From: Candidatus Altimarinota bacterium
GTDB lineage: Bacteria; Patescibacteriota; Gracilibacteria; BD1-5; UBA2023
DNA: 40,347 nt
Direction: 5' to 3'
NCBI GenBank assembly: GCA_028277205.1
Contig: JANQGT010000004.1
Span: 1 to 40,347 of the forward strand
The position numbers were made by a program, and so were the translations under genes. The notes beneath the pieces were generated by a model that had not been told where the DNA came from, did not search any database, and saw only the letters and a program-made list of their open reading frames with translations. This document shows positions 30,401-39,254 of this stretch, one piece after another; the first letter of the stretch is position 1; the number at the start of each line of letters is the position of its first letter.

Positions 30401-33400
30401 GGGACCTACTATTTCGGAGTGGTGCTCGAAGACTCAAACGGTGCGAAAGTCAACTCTATGGAGGTACGTGATGAGCGCTACTCGCTGAGGATGGCAAGCG
30501 ACAATATCAATACTCCTCTACTCCAGCTCTCCACATCAAGCAATTCGATCTTCGCATGAGACGACGTGTCTTTCGACGTCACGGTAAAAAACGTCCTGGG
30601 ACGCGATATCACGACGAGCGCCGAGTACGAGTGGGATTTTGACGGAGACGGATTTTATGATGAGACCACCGAAACACCCCGCGTGACGCACACCTACGAT
30701 CGCCCCGGCACATTTACTTTTCGCGTCAAGGCGACCAATAAAGGACTCTCGAATACAAAGACCGCACAGATCACCGTACGAAATGTCCTCAAACCGGATT
30801 TTGAGATCGTCACCATCGGAGGTGAAATCGCCCTTTTCAATACGACGCAAGGAGTCTATACGGACGCATCATGGAGCGCCGGAGACTGGGAATCCGAGGA
30901 GAATTTTTCGGTCGTACATGATTTTGGCGATACGCTCCCGCAGACCGTCACGCTCACTGTCACCGACGGCGAGAGCACCCGAGAGCTCACGAAAATCATC
31001 TCCCCGAATCGACGAAATACCCTCCTCGTCGAGCGCTATCCCGGCAGCCTCATCGTCTTTAGTGTGCCGGATCTGCGACAGGGCGCCATCACGATCGAGC
31101 GCCCGGATCAGCCGCTGTACATCTATCTGGGAAAGTCGAAGGGAAACATCGCCCGCTATGAGATCGACACCGACGTCACCCTCGATTCAAATCTCAACGG
31201 AACCCCGGACGACGACGCCGATAATTCGAATACGGCATCTCTCACAGACGGATCGCCGTACGTCATCCGAAATATCTCGGACACCGATCCCTCGCGTACG
31301 ATGCGCATAGCCCTCTATGATGAGGATGGAAATCTCATCGACGACGAGGAAATCGAGATCATCCTCGCCTACAATGCGCCATCGCTCGCAGAAAGCGAAC
31401 TCGAGTCAAAGACGCAGATCTCCTCCGCCATCGCCGAGCGTGACCGCGTGGCGCTCGCCGAGCTCAAAGATCTCATCCGATCAGGCTCAAAGGAGCATCG
31501 TCTGTATCTGATGGAGCACCTCGCAAAGCTGCAGGAAAGCTGGTTTGACGAGCGGGAAAAGACCCGCGCCATCATCGATTTTCAGGAGTATATCGCCGGG
31601 ACAGCATCCATCCCCGACTCCGAAAAAGCGCAGTACTACGGCTATCTGGACGGCTTTCTCTTTTCCGACGAGCAGACCGAGGATGAGATCGCGCTTGCCA
31701 CATCGGTCATTCGAAATCTCGTCCCGAAAGACAATCCCCGCTACGACACGATCACGCAAAATCTCTCGGAGATACTGTCCCATCCCACCGACACGCCGAC
31801 AAATCGCGAGCTCGGACGTGAGATCCTGGAGATCGTCAGAGCCGACGAGTCCATCTCCGTCGAGGACAAGCTCATCATCCGCGATCAGGTAGAGGTCATC
31901 GTCTACGGGGGACTCGAAAATATTCCCGATGACATCGCAGACGGACAGCAGGAAACCGAGTCCGGAGGCATCATCGCCTCTATCATCTCCGTCGCTAAAT
32001 GGATCGCATTCGGATTTCTCGGGATCGTCGGATTCTTCGTATTGCTCTTTCTGGTGCTCTTCACGGTCTTTCAGTTTTCAAACAAAAAGAAAAATCTCGG
32101 ATTTCAGGACTATGTCATAGAGCTCTTTACGAGTACGGAAGTCCCGGGAGCAAAGGTCGAAAAACCCAAAGAAAAGCCGAAAGACGAGAAAAAATCAGAA
32201 ACGCCGAGAGTCGATCCGCTTGCCATCGCAGCATCGGACGAGAGCGCGACGACGAGCGAAACTCCGCCCGCAGAGACTCTTTCGGCAGAGCCGGAAACAC
32301 CAGATACGACGACGACCGAGACGAAAACGAGCGAGGATACGCAGGACACGGCGATACCGAGCTGGCTGCGTGGAGCGACGGACGAGACCGGATCACCCGA
32401 TGCGAACACACCGGAGTCGACGGATACTTTGTCTGCTCCACCTCAGAGTGAGAGCGGTGATGCGGATGCGGCGATACCGAGCTGGCTACGCGAGAGTGCC
32501 ACCAGCACACCGGAGACTCCGACGCCCGGCGACACCCCCGCGATCCCGGACTGGCTGAGGCAAGAGGGACAATCGGATACTGTCGCCCCGGATATTTCCT
32601 CCGAGACTCCGAAAACCGAAGAAACGCAGACGCCAACCGAAGAGAGTGAGTCCGCTCTAAATACGGACGCAACAACGGAACAATCGGATGAAGCTATCCC
32701 CGACTGGCTGAAAGATACCGACAACAAGGCACTGTCACTCGACTCCGAAAAACAAGAGCAAGAGACGGACTGGGGCGATATGCCGATCATCACGGATGAA
32801 AATACGCCGCCCTCCGGTGAGAGCGGGATAGACGGATCCGAGGCATGAGCCGATACGAAGACCGACTCTACAGCAGTCAACGCTCCGCAAGATACACCCG
32901 AATCATCCGATACCACCACCACTCCGGCACCGAGCGAGACGGATGACAGTATCCCAGACTGGCTAAAGGGATGGGAAAAGGATGCTCCGAAAGCGGACGA
33001 TACGACGCCATCCACGACGGATGAATCAGTCAGAGTCATCCAAAAAGAGCCGGGTCAGGACACAAAAACCGATGAGCAATCAGACGAGAAAACAGAGCAA
33101 TCAAGCGATCCAAATACTGCACCGACCGCCGATGACGATCTGCCGGACTGGCTCAGAGAATGGCAAGAGCAAGAAGCGCAAACCGCCAAATCGAACTCAA
33201 AGCAAAGCGAAGTCAGTACAAACGACGAGCCAAAAACAGCAAAAAAATCAAATGCGCAAGAAGACGGTGCGGATACTGTGGCACAGCAGACGGACACAGA
33301 TGAAAAGCCACGCACACGAAAACCGCGCACAAAAAAGCCCAAAACCGAGACCGCCGATACAGCGGAAAAACCGAAGCGCACACCGAGAAAAAAACAGACC

Positions 33401-33409
33401 GGAGAGTAA
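27416..33409 (+). CDS. T4SS-pilin-like / PKD-repeat / IPxWL-tail membrane protein (1,997 aa)
   Basis: One frame from ATG 27416 to TAA 33407 with nine TGA-Gly codons. Order: signal peptide 1-26 (ending APASA); a Cys-containing segment (residues 29-53); a two-helix domain at about 79-141 (YLLVFLAIVAVLYVIYAGVRIL, then SGGNEEAMKEGKKN, then IISVVIGIILIFLAYSIVRF), closely resembling the T4SS_pilin/VirB2-like proteins common in CPR genomes; a helical segment; at least six beta domains with PKD traits between about 350 and 1190 (WNFGNG, YEWNFGDGEDD, YEWDFDGDG, HTYKQAGSYRITL); a charged helical part at about 1325-1500; a TM segment at about 1522-1556 followed by NKKK, placing the tail inside by the positive-inside rule; a low-complexity acidic Thr/Ser/Pro tail with six IPxWL-type motifs; and a Lys/Arg-rich end. 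The fusion is unusual. Probable role: a surface appendage or contact protein linked to the cell interior (inference). Confidence 0.85.
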
Positions 33410-33420
33410 TTCCGGTCTGT
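33394..33420 (+). terminator. Hairpin across the stop codon of the pilin-PKD gene
   Basis: A perfect 9-bp stem ACAGACCGG / CCGGTCTGT with a 9-base loop that contains the TAA stop. No T-run follows, so termination is likely but not certain. Confidence 0.5.
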
Positions 33421-33823
33421 CTCGTGAGCATGGGACAGATGCCATTACTCTCCTTTATGTGGCATGACTTGCGTCAGAATTGTTGCGATTTCCGGATCGT
33501 CACGATATCCAGAAAAGAGATTGCCCATTTTGATATCCTGAGGCAGAGCATCCCACATCCGCGGAAAATACCCCAAAAGCCAAGCGATAGTATCCGGAAA
33601 GCATTTCACATCATATTCATCCCTATATACAGTGGATTTTTGAATCGCAGTTCCAAAGCCTCCGGCGCATTGTTTTTCGAATACGATGAACTGCGTACAT
33701 GAGCGAACTCACGTTGTTCCAAAAATCCAAAAAGAGCTTCAGTGATTATTTCCACGGGATCTGACATTTCTACAGAAAACCCGGGACATCGCGTGAGAAA
33801 ATTTTATTTTGCGATAGCTCCTG
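33410..33823. other. A/T-richer interval between the pilin-PKD gene and dus
   Basis: About 410 bases. The only candidate gene is the possibly frameshifted minus-strand one listed at 33445-33767. Otherwise nothing is recognised. Confidence 0.4.
33445..33767 (-). pseudogene. Possible frameshifted small gene, unknown
   Basis: On the minus strand two frames each look protein-like in one half. From ATG 33767 the first reads MSDPVEIITEALFGFLEQ and stays plausible to about 33600 (ELRFKNPLYIG). The second, ending at TAA 33445-33447, reads DEYDVKCFPDTIAWLLGY and then DDPEIATILTQVMPHKGE. They meet near 33600 and are not in the same frame. With UGA as Gly the second frame is also open back to an ATG at 33789, but that N-terminal part is Cys/Ser/Arg-rich and looks like a shadow. 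It is therefore either a decayed gene, a sequencing error, or a 114-aa intact frame. Confidence 0.35.
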
Positions 33824-34840
33824 CTACGCCGTATATCCCTCCCACGCGCGCAGGACGCTATCGGTATCGCGACCCGGTATCGGCATATCCAGTGTATCCG
33901 AATGATCCGTCCGGATCGTCATGAGCACACGATCGACATCCTCCGGCGACTCGACACTCACGAGTGCGCGGCGATAGCTCTTTGCGCCGGGGAGGGCATG
34001 CAGATACTGTACGAGGTGTTTTCGCGCCTCGAGCATTCATTTTCTGCCTTTTGTCTGAAACAAAAAATCCGTATGCAGTCGCATCGTATCGAGGACTGCT
34101 GACAGCGTCGGCACATGCGCATCCGCACGAAAACACCACGGATTTCCAAAGCTCGCACGACCGATCATAAATCCTGCGAGATTACTCTTTTTCGCCATAC
34201 CATCGGCGTAGTCACGCACATCGCCGTTTCAGATCACCGGAATGCGGATACTGTCCGCGAGCTCATAAATTGCTGTCCAGTCGGCTTTTCCTGTGAATTG
34301 CTGCTGATAAGTGCGCCCATGGACGGTGATGAGATTTGCGCCTGCGTTTTCCAGTCACCGGCAAAACTCAGTCAAGGGATCACTATTTTCCCAGCCGAGT
34401 CGAGTCTTGACAGAGATGGGGATACTGACCGCCATCGCCATCGCCTCGATGCAGCGGTACGCCGTATCGCGGTGGATCATGAGACTCGATCCGTGTCCGC
34501 TTTTCACGACTTTTTTTGCGGGACATCCCATATTGACGTCGATGCCCGCCACACCGTACGACTCGATGATTTTCGCCGCCTCGGCAAATTTCTCGGGATC
34601 CTTACCAAATATCTGGACGATGAGCGGCTTTTCGATCTCGGCATGCGGGAGCACGGCGGGTGCGAGCGTCTTTGAGTGGACGAGTCCGTCCGCACTGTAA
34701 AACTCGGAAAAGGCGATTGTCTCAGGCGCGATTGTCTTGATAAGCTGGCGGTACGCGCTGTCGCAGTAGCCGTCCATGGGCGCGAGTGCGACGATGGGTC
34801 CGCTGTCAGCCAGGTTTTTCCAGAAATTTTTAGTGGTCAT
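33824..34840 (-). CDS. dus: tRNA-dihydrouridine synthase
   Basis: A 338-aa FMN enzyme that reduces uridines to dihydrouridine in tRNA. Motifs: LAPMDGYCDSAYRQL, IVQIFGKDPEKF, GIDVNMGCPAKKVVKSGHGSSLM with the catalytic Cys, VKTRLGW, ITVHGRTYQQQF and IPVI-G-NGDV. Three TGA codons are in frame. The one in PVIGNGD falls on a position that is Gly or Ala in the family; the others are in FCR-G-LENAGA and KGRK-G-MLEA. With the standard code the gene would appear as three fragments. Stop TAG at 33824-33826. A small possible upstream frame ends within its start region. Confidence 0.93.
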
Positions 34841-35177
34841 GTTTTTGTGATGAGAGGTGTTTTACAGTGACGGCTATTGTTTTTTGGCAGGTACGCATGC
34901 AGTGCCTCGTCCGGGAGGATATCCGAAAGCGTTTGGAATACCACACAAGAAGAGCATTAGTGCAAACAAAAGTGTCTATATTTCTCGATACGGTTCTTCA
35001 GACTCATCCCTCGTACAGTCGGAGGAAATGCGCTCACCCAAGCCATACAGTCGAGATATTCCGTCGCAGACGACTTCAGCGATTATCGAAATCATGACTC
35101 ATGCGTCAAGCGAAAAATCTTTTTTTCCCCTGCGAAATATGCTACCGTATGGGTGCTATCCATATTTCCCTCATCCC
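34841..35177. other. Interval between dus and the glycosyltransferase-like gene
   Basis: About 340 bases where all three minus-strand frames show short plausible pieces and none is convincing. One is 34976-35095 (39 aa, MISIIAEVVCDGISRLYG, ending TAG). Another frame nearer dus reads VVFQTLSDILPDEALHAYLP. A third, from ATG 35102 with several TGA codons, is open to a TAA (34830) that overlaps the dus start. This pattern fits a decayed gene upstream of dus. Confidence 0.3.
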
Positions 35178-35693
35178 ATGTCCACCCTCGCTATGAACAC
35201 CGCCGCAAAACGCTCCGCCCGCCATCATATCGCCGATCGTCACGGCGTCTCAAAGAAGTGCGCCGGCATGGGACTCATCTCTTTTTCGGATGAGCATCTC
35301 CGGGATTTCATCGCCTCCGGCATCACCGCTATCGGATACGCCGCTCTATCCACAGACGGATCGGTGGACACCGCCATCGAAAATGCTGGGTATCTGGAAA
35401 AAATCGCACCCGCGGATCTGTCGGCGTTTGATTTTTTTGTGACGGACATGCGCGGATCAGTCGATGTCATGCAGGCGATGCGTGCCGGACTCGTCCCCAT
35501 CCTGCCGAGGGAAAATATTTTTTCGGAGCTCCTGTCAGAGTTTGATCCGATGAAATTCGAGGGAAATGCCTTTCTCTTTAGCGATCTCGATCCGTTTCGC
35601 ATTTTTGAAAAAATCGTCGCATACAAAGAAAATGTCAAATTTCCGGAGGATCGGCGCATCCTCCTGCGAAATGTCGAGAGGACATTCTCATAA
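35178..35693 (+). CDS. Small glycosyltransferase-like protein (GT-B C-terminal half type)
   Basis: A 171-aa protein. The C-terminal half has the layout of the acceptor/donor domain end of starch-synthase-like GT-B enzymes: an AMRAGLVPILPR segment, then FEGNAFLFSDLDPFRIFEKIV, comparable to the GxAFLF-xxPw-xFxAI pattern of small glycosyltransferase-like proteins in CPR bacteria. The N-terminal half keeps FDFFVTDMRGSVDVMQ, similar to the S-E-P segment that precedes it. It is too short for a complete two-domain enzyme and may be catalytically inactive or work with a partner. Start at 35178 or the near in-frame ATG at 35193; a longer frame back to 34857 is probably not coding. Stop TAA. Confidence 0.5.
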   Translation: MSTLAMNTAAKRSARHHIADRHGVSKKCAGMGLISFSDEHLRDFIASGITAIGYAALSTDGSVDTAIENAGYLEKIAPADLSAFDFFVTDMRGSVDVMQAMRAGLVPILPRENIFSELLSEFDPMKFEGNAFLFSDLDPFRIFEKIVAYKENVKFPEDRRILLRNVERTFS

Positions 35694-35918
35694 ATCGATG
35701 AGTATTTTTCGGATAGCGGATGTCCACGGGCACATCATGACACTGCTTCTTGGCACAGTTTTTCAGCTGCGACCGCACTCGGGACGCTCTCATACCGACA
35801 TACAAAATCGCAAACATTCATGGGCATTGAGGCGTTTTGTATCGTGAGCATACTGGATATCCATAGTCATAGTACCGCCTACCGAAAAGTGCGCAACCAC
35901 GCATGCCATCACAATGAT

Positions 35919-35945
35919 TTAGCACTCTATATATTTTAGTGCTAA
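35919..35945 (+). promoter_or_regulatory. CIRCE operator (HrcA site) upstream of dnaK
   Basis: TTAGCACTC - 9 bases - TAGTGCTAA. The consensus is TTAGCACTC-N9-GAGTGCTAA, so only one position differs. CIRCE is bound by the heat-shock repressor HrcA, which is not encoded here but should be elsewhere in the genome. It sits just upstream of the -35 box. Confidence 0.85.
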
Positions 35946-35951
35946 AATCAT

Positions 35952-35980
35952 TTGACTTTTTATCCGGCGCCGACTATACT
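35952..35980 (+). promoter_or_regulatory. dnaK promoter
   Basis: TTGACT (35952-35957), 17-base spacer and TATACT (35975-35980), 36 bases before the ATG. Confidence 0.65.
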
Positions 35981-36016
35981 GGCAGCGCTGGTTTTTAGAT
36001 GCTAATTTTTTCACCT

Positions 36017-37909
36017 ATGCCAAAAATCATCGGTATCGACCTCGGTACTACAAACTCTGCGCTCGCCGTCATGGAGGGATGACAGGCAAAGATCATCCCG
36101 AATGCCGAGGGCGGTCGCACGACGCCGTCCGTCGTCGCAAGTAAAAATGAAGAGACGCTCGTCGGGACTCCCGCCAAGCGACAAGCTGTCAGCAATCCTG
36201 CGCAGACGATTTTTTCCGCAAAGCGATTTATCGGACGAAAGTACGACGAAGTCAAAGAGGAAATCGCTCACGTCCCATTCAAGGTGACGAAGGGATCAAA
36301 CGGCGAATGTCTCATCGAGTTTGCCGGGAAATCCGTACGACCGGAGGAGATCTCCGCGAAAGTCCTGGAAAAGCTGAAATCGGATGCGGAGAAATTTCTG
36401 GGTGGCAGCGTGACGGAGGCGGTCATCACGGTCCCTGCGTATTTCAATGATGATCAACGTCAAGCCACGATAAACGCCGGAAAGATCGCGGGACTGGATG
36501 TCAAACGCATCGTCAACGAGCCGACCGCCGCCGCGCTCGCCTACGGCGCCGACGAGAGAAAAGACCAAAAAGTCGCGGTCTACGACTTTGGAGGAGGGAC
36601 ATTTGATATCTCCATACTAGAGATCGGATCCGAGGGAACATTCGAAGTCATGGCGACAAACGGAGACACGCGCCTCGGAGGAGACGATTTCGACCAAAAA
36701 ATATTTGAGTATATCGTCGACGAATTTAAAAAAGAGCAGGGTGTCGATCTCACGAAAGATCCGATGGCAGTCCAGCGCGTGCGCGACGAAGCGGAAAAAG
36801 CCAAAAAAGAGCTCTCTTCCGCGACCGAGACAGAGATCAATCTCCCGTATATCACGGTCGACGCCGGCGGTCCGAAAAACCTGTTTATGAAGATCACGCG
36901 CGCAAAATTTGAAGAGCTGGTCTACGATCTCGTAGAGCGATCCATAGAGCCGTGCCGAAAGGTCATGAAAGACGCGGGGCTCCAGGCGTCGCAAGTCGAC
37001 GAAGTCATCCTGGTCGGAGGGTCAACGCGCATCCCGCTCGTACAAAAAAAGGTCGAGGAATTCTTTGGAAAAAAGCCGAATGCGAGTGTCAATCCGGACG
37101 AAGCTGTCGCGCTCGGAGCCGCCATCCAGGCGGGGATTTTGCAGGGCGATGTAAAGGATGTGCTGCTCCTGGACGTCACGCCGCTCTCGCTCGGTATCGA
37201 GACACTCGGCGGTGTCATGACCCGCATGATCGAGCGAAACACCACCATCCCCACATCGAAATCACAGGTCTATTCTACCGCTGCGGACAGCCAGCAATCA
37301 GTGGAAATCCACATCCTGCAGGGCGAGCGCGAGATGGCAGCGGACAATAAATCTCTCGGTCGCTTTGTGCTGTCGGGCATCCCGCCCGCGCCGCGTGGCG
37401 TGCCGCAGATCGAGGTGACATTTGACATTGACGCGTCCGGTGTGCTGCATGTCACGGCAAAGGATCAGGGCACCGGCAAGGAGCAAAAGATCACCGTACA
37501 GGGCTCGACCGGCATGACCGACGAAGAAGTCGATCGTCTGGTAAAAGACGCCGAGACAAATCGCGAATCGGACAAGACGAAGAAAGAAGCCATCGAAGCC
37601 CGAAATCTCGCCGACTCTGCCGTCTATCAGAGTGAAAAAACCCTCGCGGATAATGCCGATGCGATCTCTGCAGAGCTGAAAAATGAAGCCGAGAAAAAGA
37701 TCGCCGAGCTCAAAAAAACGCTCGAAAATACGAACGCGGACAAAGATGAGATCGCGACTGCGACGGACGCCCTCCAGCAGACGATGATGAAGATCGGACA
37801 GGAGATCTACGCAAAGCAATCGGCGGAGTCAGCAAACACTTCAAACGACGCTAATGCGAGCGGCGACTCGGATACGGTGGACGCCGAGGTAGAGGAGGAA
37901 AAAAAATAG
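36017..37909 (+). CDS. dnaK: Chaperone DnaK (Hsp70)
   Basis: A 630-aa Hsp70 of normal length. ATPase domain: [65 protein letters not shown] and [14 protein letters not shown]. Substrate-binding domain: [20 protein letters not shown], with GERE and the [19 protein letters not shown] segment. Helical lid and an acidic tail. The single TGA (36080-36082) is the second Gly of [20 protein letters not shown], a conserved position, so UGA = Gly is well supported. It folds and refolds proteins in the cytoplasm. grpE and dnaJ are not adjacent. Regulated by the upstream CIRCE. Stop TAG. Confidence 0.98.
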
Positions 37910-37928
37910 CCTCAAACGATAATCAAAC

Positions 37929-37951
37929 AAGCTCCCGAAAGGGAGCTTTTT
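37929..37951 (+). terminator. Rho-independent terminator after dnaK
   Basis: Stem AAGCTCCC / GGGAGCTT with a GAAA tetraloop, followed by T residues, 20 bases after the stop. Confidence 0.9.
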
Positions 37952-38018
37952 CATGGGAGAAAATCCATAGACTTTCGGAGAGAAAGACATATAGCGAACA
38001 ACGTTTTCTAATTTACAA

Positions 38019-39254
38019 ATGCGGTCACCTCCCTCCTCTCGAAATATCACGCTCCTCGCCGCATACAACGCGTGTTTTTTCGCAATCGCACTCTATATGC
38101 CGTTTCTCGTGCTCTACTATACGGCGCACGGGATGAGTATGGCGGACGTGCTGTTGCTCCAGGCGTGCTATGCTGTCGGGATGACGCTCTTCGAGGTGCC
38201 ATCAGGATACCTTTCCGATCGATTTTCCCGGCGGATTATTCTCGCTATCGGTGGCGGGCTTTTTACGCTCGGGACGCTCGCATATACGCTCGCGACGGGA
38301 TGGTGGGGATTTTTTCTTGCGGAGATGATTTTGGTATTTGGGCACGCGCTCGCATCGGGTACGGTCGAGTCTGCGGCGTATGAATCACTCGTAGCGGAAT
38401 GACGGGGTGAAGAATTTTGAAAAGTCTGGGGAAATATCGTCTCATACGAGCTGGGGATAACGGCAATGCTCAATATCATCGGAGCATTCCTCGCCGATGC
38501 CTTCGGTATGCGAATACCGATCTGGATCGCGTGTATAGTCATAGGCGCGACAGTACCCTTGGCGCTGCTCCTGCGAGAGCCACCGAGAGAAAAAGCCGCT
38601 CTCGAAACGACAGCCCTCTCACATATCTGCGAGATCGGTCGATGGCTCGTATCGAGGCGGGACATTCTCTTTCTCATGGTGATATTCGCCGTATTTTTCG
38701 CGCTCAGTCATCTCGGATACTGGTACTCACAGCCGATACTCGATGGGGTCGGCATTCCACTGGTGTGGTTTGGCATGATTTTCGCCGGATTCAATCTCGT
38801 GATGGCGCTCTCGGCACGGATATTTGGTCGGATCGTCGCGCATTTGCCCGCTCTATTCGGCATGTTCGTGGCATTTCTCTTTGTGGCGATCGGATATTTC
38901 GGTATATCTTTCTTCTTTTCTGCAGTCTCGATTGTCTTTATGGTATTTCAAAAATCGGGCGTGGGAATTTTTCGGATCGAGCGCTCCCGCCTCATCAACG
39001 AGCGGGTCCCGGATGATCGTCGCGCAACTATACACTCTATGGTGTCGCTTTTTTGTCACCTCGCCCAGCTCTCCTCCTTCTCCGTCTTCGCGCTTTTCGC
39101 GGGCGGTCTCACTCTGCGGGAGTCGATTCTGTGGCTCGGGATTTTCACTCTCATCATCATGGCGGCGATGGCGATCTGGCATCTCGCGGCACGTCCACTC
39201 TATCCACGAGCGCGAAATCAATCCGCCGCAATCGCGGATCCGCCGACTCGATAG
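38019..39254 (+). CDS. MFS transporter
   Basis: A 411-aa protein of the major facilitator superfamily with about 12 hydrophobic segments. The loop 2-3 signature is GYLSDRFSRRIIL. After helix 4 the sequence SAAYESLVAE-G-RGEEF-G-KVWG has two TGA codons (38400 and 38418), both at positions that are Gly in related transporters (EEGREEEFxKVxGR type). With the standard code the gene would look cut in two. Substrate cannot be predicted. The last roughly 70 codons overlap, in antisense, the 3' end of the RNase R gene. Stop TAG. Confidence 0.88.

Larger units (their letters stand above)
35694..36016. other. Upstream region of dnaK
   Basis: About 320 bases. The right half holds the CIRCE operator and the dnaK promoter. 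The left half has no supported gene; a minus-strand frame starting near 35869 (MTMDIQYAHDTKRLNAHE) runs into the antisense of the preceding gene and is not accepted. Confidence 0.5.

Noticed and set aside
34857-35177. N-terminal extension of the glycosyltransferase-like protein back to 34857
   Set aside because: The extension is low-complexity and Ser/Pro/Lys-rich and does not match the family; ATG 35178 or 35193 fits better.
35635-35870. Minus-strand frame starting MTMDIQYAHDTKR near 35869
   Set aside because: It runs on through the antisense of the glycosyltransferase-like gene with TGA read through; without TGA stops such open shadows are expected by chance.
36080-36082. UGA as tryptophan (Mycoplasma-type code) or selenocysteine
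   Set aside because: Positions under TGA are glycine in DnaK, Adk and Dus families; TGG is used normally for Trp. UGA is far too frequent for Sec and the genes are not selenoprotein families.
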